Below are positions 42,134-49,888 of a stretch of DNA of 51,175 nt, in pieces; positions within the stretch are counted from its first letter, which is position 1, and the number at the start of each line of letters is the position of its first letter. This DNA comes from Planomonospora parontospora (GTDB taxonomy: Bacteria; Actinomycetota; Actinomycetes; Streptosporangiales; Streptosporangiaceae). Under the pieces are notes generated by a model. It saw nothing but the letters and a program-made list of their open reading frames with translations, did not search any database and was not told where the DNA came from. Where the stretch lies: positions 1-51,175 of the forward strand of contig BMQD01000030.1 in NCBI GenBank assembly GCA_014647935.1. Reading direction: 5' to 3'. Both the position numbers and the translations under genes were made by a program.

Positions 42134-43300
42134 CTACCTGGCGGAGGCTCTCACGGGGGCGGCGGGTTCGGGCAGCGGCCGGGTCTGCTCGACCAGCAGC
42201 CGCGCCACGTCGCGCAGGCAGTGCCGCCGCCGGTAGGCGGCGCGCTGGCGGGCCGCGCCCGAGCCGCCGGATCGCAGCCGGTTCAGCACGTCCGTGACGA
42301 AGGGCAGGTCGCCGCTGAGCTCCAGGGCGGGCCGCGCCCGCTGCAGCAGGCCGCCGACCAGCTTCCAGGCCGGTCTCCGCCTGCCGGAGAGCAGGTCGTA
42401 CCCGCTTCCCTCCAGCCCGTCGTGGGCCGCCCGCCAGTAGGCCACGTTGAGCAGCGTCTGGTCGACCGCCGGAGCGGGCAGCCCTCTCCTGACGTCGGCG
42501 AGGGCGACGGTGCACAGCGCCCTGACCAGGCCCGCCAGCGCGACGGCCTCGTCAACGGTCGCGCACGCGTCGGCGCCGCGGAACTCCAGGGTGGGCAGGT
42601 GGTGGGAGGGCCTGATGTACCAGTAGACCATTCCCCGGTCCATGATGGCCCCGGTGGCGTACAGGGCGTCGACGAGGGCGTCGTAGTGCTCCGGCGAGGT
42701 GAAGAACGGCGGCGGCCCGGCGCTCGGCCAGCGGGTCCACTGCACGATGCGCCAGCTGGCGTGCCCGGTGTCGGTCCCGTCGGCGATGGGGGAGTTGCTC
42801 ATCAGCGCCTGGAGCACCGGGAGCCAGGGGCGCAGGTGGTTGCTGACCTGGACGGCCTCGCGGCGGTCGGGGACGCCGACGTGGACGTGGCAGCCGCAGA
42901 CCCCCTGCCCCCGCAGGATGCCGTCGTACTGCCGGTGCATGCGCTGGTAGCGGGGAGAGGGGGTCAGCGACGGCGGTCCGGTGTTCCCGAGCAGCGCCGT
43001 GCCGGAGGCGGCCAGGCGGACCCCCGCGTACTCGGCCGCGGCGGCCGTGGCGGTCCGGAGCTCGGCCAGGTCGTGCCGGAGCCGTTCCAGATCGGTGTGG
43101 ACGAGGCTGTTGGTCTCGATCTGGAACCTCATGAGCTCGGGGTGGACCCGGTCGGCGAGCGGGGCGCCGATCCGCCTGCGGACGGCGTCCGCCACGGGGG
43201 CGACCGCGCCGGTCTCGGGATCGACGATCAGGAACTCCTCCTCCACGCCCACGGTGAGCACCTGCTCGGCGGAGGAGAGTGCGGCGGTGAGGGAGTTCAC
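42134..43300 (-). CDS. YbdK-like carboxylate-amine/glutamate-cysteine ligase (GCS2 family)
   Basis: A 388-residue GCS2-family ATP-dependent ligase: LTVGVEEEFLIVDPETG at the start, FQIETNSLVHTDLERL, CGCHVHVGVPDR and FRGADACATVDEAVAL are family motifs. YbdK-type enzymes make gamma-glutamyl-cysteine weakly or other carboxylate-amine bonds. The GTG at 43300 starts the conserved sequence; the longer ATG frame at 43387 begins in AT-rich DNA without Shine-Dalgarno. Divergent from a secreted protein across an AT-rich gap. Convergent with STAS (93 bp). Confidence 0.88.
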   Translation of the reverse strand: MNSLTAALSSAEQVLTVGVEEEFLIVDPETGAVAPVADAVRRRIGAPLADRVHPELMRFQIETNSLVHTDLERLRHDLAELRTATAAAAEYAGVRLAASGTALLGNTGPPSLTPSPRYQRMHRQYDGILRGQGVCGCHVHVGVPDRREAVQVSNHLRPWLPVLQALMSNSPIADGTDTGHASWRIVQWTRWPSAGPPPFFTSPEHYDALVDALYATGAIMDRGMVYWYIRPSHHLPTLEFRGADACATVDEAVALAGLVRALCTVALADVRRGLPAPAVDQTLLNVAYWRAAHDGLEGSGYDLLSGRRRPAWKLVGGLLQRARPALELSGDLPFVTDVLNRLRSGGSGAARQRAAYRRRHCLRDVARLLVEQTRPLPEPAAPVRASAR

Positions 43301-43573
43301 GCCCGCGGCTTCCCGCTCCCGGCGGAGCGTCCGGCGGGAGGTGCGAAAAAACCTGACATCGCAATCATATATTTTCTTTCCTCGCATAAGTTATGAAAGG
43401 GTAGAAACGTCTACTTCCCTGGGTGAATCCGACAAAACCCCGTATAACGCTCTCGACGTCCCGTGCATGACCGGCGTCTTCCTGCGATTCCGGCCGATCA
43501 TTCCGTAATCGGCCGCATCCTCTCCGTGGTTTCCGGCAGGCTGGAGCGGAGCACCTGCGACACGGGAGACGAG
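43301..43573. promoter_or_regulatory. AT-rich divergent region between GCS2 and the secreted-protein gene
   Basis: The first ~100 bases are AT-rich and include TATGAT on the minus strand (43364-43369), a good -10 for the GCS2 gene. The rest is of normal composition and should carry the promoter of the plus-strand gene; I could not fix its boxes. Confidence 0.45.
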
Positions 43574-44572
43574 ATGCACGGTGAGCACGGCCCCACCCCC
43601 AGGTCCGTACGGCGCGGCCGCATGCCCTACGACGACTCCCCGCCCGAATTCTCCGACCCGCCCGGTCCCGGCGGGCAGGACGGAACGGTCACGCTCCCGC
43701 GTTTCCCCGGAAAGGGCACGCGGGCCCGGCCGCGGACCTTCCGCGGAGGCCTCTCCGGGCCCGTGCTCGTCGGGGGCTTCCTCCTCCTGGCAGGAGCCGG
43801 CGGCCTGTCCTCCGTGTGGCTGGGCGAGGCCGGGCCGTCCGCCGCACCGGGCCACGGGAGCCCGCTCCCGGCCGCACCTCCGGCGGGCGACGGCCTGGGG
43901 ACCGCACCCTGGAACGCGGCCCCGGCACCCGCTCCCTCCCTCACCTCCCGCGGCGCGCCCTCGGAGAGGTCGTCGGCCCGCCCGCACGCCGGGGCCGGGA
44001 AGGAGTCGGTGGACGGGTCCCGTCCCGGGGCGGAGGACGGCCTCCCGCCGGGTGCGGAGGCCGGATCCTCGGCCCGGATCACGGCCGCGCCCGAGGCGGA
44101 CCCGTCGGGTGCCGCCGTCGTGGAACGCCCGCGGCCCGCGGTGACGGCCGTCCGCGGGGACGGGGCGGTGCAGGGCGGCTCCACCGGCTCCACCGGGGCC
44201 GGTGGGACGGCGGCCGCGGGGCGCGGGCCCGGGGGCGCGGCGATCAAGCCGGCCGTACCGCCCGGCCGGACGCCCCCCGCCGGGACGAGGCCGTCCGCCG
44301 ACGGACGACCGCCGGGGGGGACGGGGCCGTCCGGTGGAAGGCCGCCCTCCTCCGGGGAGGGCGTGCCGGGCGACGGGCCCGCATCCCGCGGAGACGGTGC
44401 GGGGGGAGGTGCGGGATTCGGGACGGGAGGCGGCGGGCCCCACGGCGCCGACGCCCTCGACCAGCGCTTCAGCAGCGCCTACGTCTGCAGGCGCCTGCCC
44501 CGCGGCGACTGGCGCCACACCTACTGCGTACAGGTGTGGGAGGACTTCAGGCGGACCAACGGCCTGCCCTGA
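43574..44572 (+). CDS. Membrane-anchored proline/glycine-rich protein with C-terminal Cys pair
   Basis: A 332-residue protein with a cytosolic N-terminus, one hydrophobic helix (GPVLVGGFLLLAGAGGL, about residues 62-80), a ~200-residue disordered Pro/Gly/Ser/Ala region outside the membrane, and a conserved-looking C-terminal motif (FSSAYVCRRLPRGDWRHTYCVQVWEDFRRTNGLP) with two cysteines. The frame choice rests on this end and on GGGAG before the ATG. The last seven codons and stop are duplicated in a perfect 33-bp tandem repeat. Family unknown. Confidence 0.6.
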   Translation: MHGEHGPTPRSVRRGRMPYDDSPPEFSDPPGPGGQDGTVTLPRFPGKGTRARPRTFRGGLSGPVLVGGFLLLAGAGGLSSVWLGEAGPSAAPGHGSPLPAAPPAGDGLGTAPWNAAPAPAPSLTSRGAPSERSSARPHAGAGKESVDGSRPGAEDGLPPGAEAGSSARITAAPEADPSGAAVVERPRPAVTAVRGDGAVQGGSTGSTGAGGTAAAGRGPGGAAIKPAVPPGRTPPAGTRPSADGRPPGGTGPSGGRPPSSGEGVPGDGPASRGDGAGGGAGFGTGGGGPHGADALDQRFSSAYVCRRLPRGDWRHTYCVQVWEDFRRTNGLP

Positions 44573-44616
44573 TCCGGGGAACGGCGGACCAACGGCCTGC
44601 CCTGATCCGGGGAACG
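44551..44616. repeat. Perfect 33-bp tandem duplication across the gene end
   Basis: 44551-44583 and 44584-44616 are identical. The first copy covers the last seven codons and the stop of the preceding gene. The second copy is untranslated, because the first stop remains. Confidence 0.95.
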
Positions 44617-44731
44617 GGCCAGATGCGGTCACGGCCCTTCCGGCCGGCCGCCGCGTCACACCATCGCCTGCCCGCCTGCCCGGCCGTTCTCGTCAATCCA
44701 CCTGCCTGCCCGCGCGACCGTTCTCGTCGAC

Positions 44732-45811
44732 TCAACCGGGCGGCGGGGGGAGCGGCGGCAGGGCGGCGACGGCGGCCTCCCGGTCCGCCCCGGTGGCCTC
44801 CAGCAGATCGACGACGACGGACCGCAGCTGGGCGGTCATGGCGTCGGTGGACAGCCCCGACCGGCCGGGGGGCATCTCGGCCAGCCGGGCCGCCGCCCCC
44901 ATCACGGCGGCCCTGGCCCCGTCGGGCGGCCGACCGGCCGCGAGCTCGTCACGGAACAGGAGCACGGCCCCGGCGAGCTCCCGCAGGGCCGCCGGGAGCG
45001 CGGCGGGCGGTGACTCCGCCTGGCTCAGGGCGACGACGGCCCGCCGCGACAGCACCCGCATGTTCCGCAGCGCGTGGTCGACCGGCGTCCAGGCCGTCTC
45101 GTACCTGAGGAAGCGCTGACGCCGCCGGCGGCGCAGCGGCGCGATGGCGGTGATCTCCCGCCCCGTCTCCAGCGCCTGGCCGAACGCCTCCACCTCGGCC
45201 TGGGTCTCCCTGGCCTCCGCCAGCACGGCCGCGGCGCGCTCCGGATCGGCCCGCTCCACGGCCTCCGCCGTACCGTCGAGCGCGGCGGCCAGAGCCTCCA
45301 GGACGGCCTCGGCGTGCCGGTGCACGATGGCGGCCGGGCTGGCGGGCAGCAGGGCGACGGCGGCGATGCCCAGCACCCCGCCGATCAGCGCGTCGACCAT
45401 GCGGTCCAGCCCTCCGGTGCCGCTGGGCGGCAGCAGGGTGGCGACCAGGACCGCCGACGACCCCGCCTGCAGCACGATCAGCGTGCCGCTGTCCAGGAAC
45501 ACCGCGGTGCCCATCGCCAGGGCCACCACGAGGGCGATCTGCCAGGGCCCGGAACCGATCTTGAAGATCAGCAGGTCGCCGACGCCCACCCCCAGGCTCA
45601 CCCCGGCGACCAGCTCGGCCACCCGCCGCAGCCGCTGGCCGACGGCGACGCCGATGCAGACCACCACGGCGATCGGCGCGAAGAAAGGGCGTTCGTGGCC
45701 GAACAGGTCCGTGGCCACGACCCACGCGAGCCCGGCCGCCACGGAGGTCTGGACGATGGAAGGCCCCATGAAGGCCAGCCGCCGCAGCCGGCCCCGCACA
45801 TCGACCTCCAC
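44732..45811 (-). CDS. FUSC-family/aromatic-acid-exporter-like membrane protein
   Basis: A 359-residue protein with six hydrophobic helices in the first ~165 residues (AAGLAWVVATDLFGHERPFFAPIAVVVCIG, GVGVGDLLIFKIG, IALVVALAMGTAVF, LIGGVLGIAAVALLP) and a helical cytosolic second half. FUSC proteins export aromatic acids or act on lipid and metabolite traffic, but most actinobacterial ones are uncharacterised. GTG at 45811 follows GGAGGAGG at 5 nt. Divergent from recQ across 116 bp. Confidence 0.83.
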   Translation of the reverse strand: MEVDVRGRLRRLAFMGPSIVQTSVAAGLAWVVATDLFGHERPFFAPIAVVVCIGVAVGQRLRRVAELVAGVSLGVGVGDLLIFKIGSGPWQIALVVALAMGTAVFLDSGTLIVLQAGSSAVLVATLLPPSGTGGLDRMVDALIGGVLGIAAVALLPASPAAIVHRHAEAVLEALAAALDGTAEAVERADPERAAAVLAEARETQAEVEAFGQALETGREITAIAPLRRRRRQRFLRYETAWTPVDHALRNMRVLSRRAVVALSQAESPPAALPAALRELAGAVLLFRDELAAGRPPDGARAAVMGAAARLAEMPPGRSGLSTDAMTAQLRSVVVDLLEATGADREAAVAALPPLPPPPG

Positions 45812-45927
45812 GGAACCTCCTCCTGACGTGCACCCTTCCGCAGATGCTGCCACACCCGCCGACGAGTACCTCACCGATCCGCGGGTAGCCGACGGCGGGT
45901 CGGAACGGACGACGGAGGGGGACGGAC

Positions 45928-47553
45928 GTGGGAAACGGGTCCGGGACGGGACGGCTGCGCGAGGTCGCGCGCGAGGTCTTCGGCTGGGAGGACCTGCGCG
46001 ACGGGCAGCTCGAGGCCATGCGCCACCTGCTGGACGGCGGCGACGCCCTCGTGGTCATGCCGACCGGCAGCGGGAAGTCGGCCGTCTACCAGGTGCCCGC
46101 GCTGCTGCTCGACGGGCCCACGGTGGTCGTCTCGCCGCTGATCGCCCTCCAGCGCGACCAGGTCGCGGGCCTGGCCGAGGCCGACGCCGGCGGGGCCGTC
46201 GCGGTCAACTCCGCGCAGTCCGGCGGCGAGGCCTCCCTGGAGGCCGTGCGGGCGGGCCGTACCGAATTCGTCTTCCTCTCACCCGAGCAGCTCGCGAAAC
46301 CGGAGACCGTGGACCGGCTGCGCGCCGCCAAGCCCTCGCTGATCGCCATCGACGAGGCGCACTGCGTCTCCGCCTGGGGCCACGACTTCCGCCCCGACTA
46401 CCTGCGGCTCGGACAGGTCGTCGAACGGCTCGGCCACCCGCCCGTGGTGGCGCTGACCGCCACGGCCACCCCGGCGGTCCGCGAGGAGATCACGGCGTCG
46501 CTGGGCCTGCGGGACGTGCTCCACGTCGTGCGCGGGTTCGACCGGCCCAACCTCGACCTGGAGGTCCGCCGCTTCGTCACCGACGAGGACCTGCGGCGGG
46601 CGCTCGTGGAGGACGCCGCCTCCCGCACCGGCCTCGGCCTGGTCTACGTCGCCACCCGCCGCGCCGCCGAGGAGTACGCCGAGGCGCTCCGGGAGTCCGG
46701 CCGCAGGGTCGAGCCGTACCACGCGGGCCTGAAGGCGGCCGACCGGCACCGGGTCCACGAGATGTTCCGCGACGACGAGCTCGACGCCGTCGTGGCGACC
46801 TCGGCGTTCGGCATGGGCATCGACAAGCCCGACGTGCGGTTCGTGCTGCACGCGGCCCCGCCGGAGTCGCCCGACTCCTACTACCAGGAGATCGGCCGGG
46901 CCGGACGGGACGGGGACCCCGCCGCCGCCGTGTTGTTCTACCGGCCGGAGGACCTGGGACTGCGCCGGTTCTTCGCCGGAGGCAGGGCCGACGAGGAGCT
47001 GCTGCTGCGGGCCGCGACGCTGATCTGCGAGCACGGCGGCACCGTGCCCGCCCGCGAGCTGCGCGAGGTGCTCGACGTCAGCGCCACCCGCCTGACCCGG
47101 GCGGTGAACCTGCTGGAACGCGCGGGCGCCGTCGAGGTCACCGCCGAGGGCGACCTGCGCGCGGTCTCCGGCGGGCCCGGCCCGGAGAGCGCCGTGGAGA
47201 CGGCGGTGGAACTGGAGGAGACCCGCCGCCGCATCGACGACTCGCGCATCGACATGATGCGCGCCTACGCCGAGACCACCGGGTGCCGCCGCCGGTTCCT
47301 GCTGGAGTACTTCGGCGAGCCGTACGAGCGGGCCTGCGGGAACTGCGACACCTGCCGGGCGGGCGTCGCCGAGGCACCCGAGGTCGACGACGGTCCTTTC
47401 GCGATGCACGCCCGGGTACGGCACAGCGCCTGGGGCCCGGGAACGGTGATGAGCCGGGAGAACGACCGGGTCACCGTCTTGTTCGAGGAGGTCGGCTACA
47501 AGACGCTCTCCCTGGAGGCCGTCGAGCGCGACCACCTGCTGGTGGCCGGTTGA
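45928..47553 (+). CDS. recQ: RecQ-family ATP-dependent DNA helicase, short form
   Basis: A 541-residue 3'-5' DNA helicase. Motifs: I MPTGSGKSAVYQ, II DEAHCVSAWGHDFRPDYL, III ALTATATP, V SAFGMGIDKPDVRFV, VI YYQEIGRAGRDG. The RecQ zinc-binding cysteines are present (CRRRFLLEYFGE ... CGNCDTC). There is no HRDC domain. The C-terminal ~60 residues (ARVRHSAWGPGTVMSRENDRVTVLFEEVGYKTL) resemble the C-terminal end of UvrD/PcrA-type helicases. GTG start at 45928 with GGAGGGGG at 7 nt. Probably involved in replication-fork repair. Confidence 0.94.
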   Translation: MGNGSGTGRLREVAREVFGWEDLRDGQLEAMRHLLDGGDALVVMPTGSGKSAVYQVPALLLDGPTVVVSPLIALQRDQVAGLAEADAGGAVAVNSAQSGGEASLEAVRAGRTEFVFLSPEQLAKPETVDRLRAAKPSLIAIDEAHCVSAWGHDFRPDYLRLGQVVERLGHPPVVALTATATPAVREEITASLGLRDVLHVVRGFDRPNLDLEVRRFVTDEDLRRALVEDAASRTGLGLVYVATRRAAEEYAEALRESGRRVEPYHAGLKAADRHRVHEMFRDDELDAVVATSAFGMGIDKPDVRFVLHAAPPESPDSYYQEIGRAGRDGDPAAAVLFYRPEDLGLRRFFAGGRADEELLLRAATLICEHGGTVPARELREVLDVSATRLTRAVNLLERAGAVEVTAEGDLRAVSGGPGPESAVETAVELEETRRRIDDSRIDMMRAYAETTGCRRRFLLEYFGEPYERACGNCDTCRAGVAEAPEVDDGPFAMHARVRHSAWGPGTVMSRENDRVTVLFEEVGYKTLSLEAVERDHLLVAG

Positions 47554-47576
47554 GGAGGAGCCGCCGGAGGGGCCGA

Positions 47577-47602
47577 CGGGCGCGACCCGGCGGGAGCGCC
47601 CG
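47577..47602. terminator. Weak hairpin between recQ and the convergent gene
   Basis: A 7-bp GC-rich stem (47577-47583 with 47596-47602) and a 12-nt loop, about 25 nt after recQ. The placement fits a terminator but the stem is short. Confidence 0.35.
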
Positions 47603-47643
47603 CGGAACGGGACACGGACGGGGACGGGGCCGCGCGGACGGCC

Positions 47644-48534
47644 TCAGTCGTCCCCGAAGACCTCGGCGGTGGCGGTGGCGGTGGCCGCGCGGGTCACCCA
47701 GGCGGTCAGAGCCTCGGGGTCGGTGCAGGAGGCGATCCGCTCACGCTGGGAAGGACTCGGCGTGAGCCCGCGGGTCTCCAGGACGAGGACCAGCATCTCC
47801 GCTTTCGTGTGCACCTCCGTGCGCGCCTTCGTGCGTGCCTCCGCGATGGCCTCCCGCCGTCGCATGAGCCGCTCGATGCCGCTCTCGGTCTCCGGGGTGA
47901 CGGTGCTCATGATCTCCTCCAGCCGTGCGCGGACCGGCTCCGCGAGATGTCCATAAAGGTAATCGTAATAAACAGGACCCCGCTCGTCCTCGATCTCGGC
48001 CATGGCGGTCCCCACCGTGGACACGACGTCGAAGTCGTCGCTGTGCGCGATCGCGCACAGCACGGCGAGTTCGGGGGAGGCCAGCACGTCCTCGGTGGTG
48101 CGGGGAAGCGGGAGCTGGTCGGGGCCGACGACGACCGGACAGAGCAGCATGCACGAGTCGGTCGGCATGATCGGCCGGTCGTAGCGGGCGGCGACGGCCT
48201 TGTTGAGGCAGACCACGACGAGGAGCACCGCGCACCGGTGCCGCCCCATCAGGCCGCCGACGTAGGCCGCCCAGGACCAGACCTTCCGGTCGTCCCACGC
48301 CCGCTGGACCTCCACGATCACGAAACGCCGGCCGCCGCCGGGGCCTTCGACCGAGATGACCGAGTCGGCCATGTACTCGGCGGGCAGCCGCTCGTTCAGC
48401 TCCACCGACTCGAGGCGGGCGTCGTGGTATCCGTCCGGATGGGCTTTCAGCCCCAGAGCGAGGAGCTCCAGGGCGAAGGCGGGGCGGCGTCTGGTCATCT
48501 CCAGGGGCATTTCATGCTCATGGCCGGGGGACAC
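47644..48534 (-). CDS. PD-(D/E)XK nuclease-like protein of unknown function
   Basis: A 296-residue protein with D57 (MADSVISVEG) and E75-V-Q77 (FVIVEVQRAW) spaced as in PD-(D/E)XK-type proteins such as the Rpn group, then a helical C-terminal part with charged repeats (EARTKARTEVHTKAE). The third motif residue is Gln rather than Lys, as in many Rpn-like proteins. GTG start at 48534, with AAGGGAG close upstream. A perfect AT-rich palindrome lies in its promoter region. Catalytic activity is not certain. Confidence 0.65.
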   Translation of the reverse strand: MSPGHEHEMPLEMTRRRPAFALELLALGLKAHPDGYHDARLESVELNERLPAEYMADSVISVEGPGGGRRFVIVEVQRAWDDRKVWSWAAYVGGLMGRHRCAVLLVVVCLNKAVAARYDRPIMPTDSCMLLCPVVVGPDQLPLPRTTEDVLASPELAVLCAIAHSDDFDVVSTVGTAMAEIEDERGPVYYDYLYGHLAEPVRARLEEIMSTVTPETESGIERLMRRREAIAEARTKARTEVHTKAEMLVLVLETRGLTPSPSQRERIASCTDPEALTAWVTRAATATATAEVFGDD

Positions 48535-48548
48535 GATTCTCCCTTCAA

Positions 48549-48565
48549 AAAGTAATCATTACTTT
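48549..48565. promoter_or_regulatory. Perfect 17-bp AT-rich palindrome upstream of the PD-(D/E)XK-like gene
   Basis: AAAGTAAT-C-ATTACTTT is perfectly symmetrical, AT-rich in a very GC-rich genome, and lies 15-31 bp upstream of the gene start, overlapping the stop of the MFS gene. It is a good candidate operator of a dimeric regulator and may also carry the -10. Confidence 0.65.
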
Positions 48566-49823
48566 ACTCTCGGTGTCGAGTGGTGCCGTCCGATGGTGCT
48601 GTGGCGCAGGTCCGGAAGGAGCGGATCAGGACGGGCAGCGCCACCAGCAGAGCGATCCCTCTCAGCACGCCGGCGGCGAGGTAGGGGACGCGCAGGCCGA
48701 ACGCGTGCGCCACCAGTCCGCCGGCCAGCGCCCCGAGCGGGATCAGCCCCCAGCCGATCATCCTGTAGGCGCTGTTGACCCGGCCGAGCATCCCGGACGG
48801 CACGGTCTGCTGGCGGAGACCGAGGGTCACGATGTTCCAGAGGGTGACGATGAAGCCGTTGCCGGCCAGCAGGACTCCGAGCGCGGTCGCGTTCGGGCTC
48901 AGCCCGATCCCGACGAAGACGATGACGTTCGCGGTGAGCGCGGCGAGCAGTACGGGAATCGCGCCGAAGCGGGTGATGAGGCGCGCGCCGGTCAGGCCGC
49001 CGAGCAGGCTGCCCGTCGCCGCCCCGGCCAGCAGCAGTCCGTAGCCGCGCGTGCCGAGGTGCAGGACCTGGGTGGCCAGCAGAACGAGGGTCGCGCTGGC
49101 CAGGTGGGCGCAGAAGGTGTTGGCGCCGAGCAGGAGCGCCAGAGTGCGCAGCAATCGGTGACGGGCCAGCCATCTCAAGCCGTCGGCGACGGCCGTGCGC
49201 ATCGGCGGGTGCCGAACGCGCCGGGGTCCGCGCCGCGGGAGGGCCGCGAGCAGGACGGCGGACAGGGTGAGGAGGACGGCATCTACGCCGAACGGCAGTG
49301 CTGCGGCGACCGCGAACAGCAGACTGCCGATCATCGGGCCGGCGAACTCCCGGCCGATGGTCGTGATCGTCTGCTGGTGGCCGTTCGCCGTGTGCAGCAG
49401 AGGTCCTGCGGCGAGGTCCGGCACGATCGCCTGAGCCGCGTTGGCGGAGACGACCGTGCAGGCGCCCAGCCCGAAGGCCAGGGCCGCGAGCACCTCAATG
49501 CCGAGGCGACCGGACGCGGCGAGGACCGCGAGGACGGTGACGATCACTGCCTGGATCGCCTGGGAGGGCCGCAGGAGGCCGACCCGGTCGCAGCGGTCGA
49601 CGAACACGCCGACAGGCAGGGACAGCAGCAGCCACGGCAGGTAGGCCGCCGCGGAGACGGCCGACACCAGCCGTGGGTCGCGCGTGATCGTGACGGTCAG
49701 CAGCGCGATCGCCGCGGCGAACACCCCGTCGCCGACCGCGGTGACGCCCGTGGCCCACCACAGCCGCCAGAAGGCCGCGGGTAGACGCGGCTCGGCCTCG
49801 ATCCCCGGCATGTCCGACCTCAT
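48564..49823 (-). CDS. MFS transporter (drug-efflux type)
   Basis: A 419-residue, 12-helix major facilitator protein (ATG 49823). The N-terminal AFWRLWWATGVTAVGDGVFAAAIALL, the loop GVFVDRCDRVGLLRPSQ between helices 2 and 3 and the duplicated pattern in the second half fit MFS exporters of the enterobactin-exporter/macrolide-efflux kind. Starts at 49811 (with GAGGTCG upstream) or 49862 are also possible. It is divergent from an ArsR-type regulator, with a palindrome over its start codon, a typical regulated-efflux layout. Confidence 0.87.
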   Translation of the reverse strand: MRSDMPGIEAEPRLPAAFWRLWWATGVTAVGDGVFAAAIALLTVTITRDPRLVSAVSAAAYLPWLLLSLPVGVFVDRCDRVGLLRPSQAIQAVIVTVLAVLAASGRLGIEVLAALAFGLGACTVVSANAAQAIVPDLAAGPLLHTANGHQQTITTIGREFAGPMIGSLLFAVAAALPFGVDAVLLTLSAVLLAALPRRGPRRVRHPPMRTAVADGLRWLARHRLLRTLALLLGANTFCAHLASATLVLLATQVLHLGTRGYGLLLAGAATGSLLGGLTGARLITRFGAIPVLLAALTANVIVFVGIGLSPNATALGVLLAGNGFIVTLWNIVTLGLRQQTVPSGMLGRVNSAYRMIGWGLIPLGALAGGLVAHAFGLRVPYLAAGVLRGIALLVALPVLIRSFRTCATAPSDGTTRHRE

Positions 49824-49824
49824 G

Positions 49825-49844
49825 CCGGGATCCTGCGATCCCGG
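49825..49844. promoter_or_regulatory. Palindrome at the start of the MFS gene
   Basis: CCGGGATC-N4-GATCCCGG is a perfect 8-bp inverted repeat directly upstream of the ATG at 49823, in the divergent gap. It is a probable operator of the ArsR-type regulator. Confidence 0.6.
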
Positions 49845-49888
49845 ATGCCGCCACGACAGCATTTAGGCTCCGGCTACATAATCGATCG

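Noticed and set aside
42281-43396. Plus-strand frame over the GCS2 gene
   Set aside because: The minus strand carries all GCS2 motifs; the opposite frame is a shadow.
47644-48534. Toxin-antitoxin or restriction system
   Set aside because: The PD-(D/E)XK-like protein has no methyltransferase, antitoxin or specificity partner next to it.
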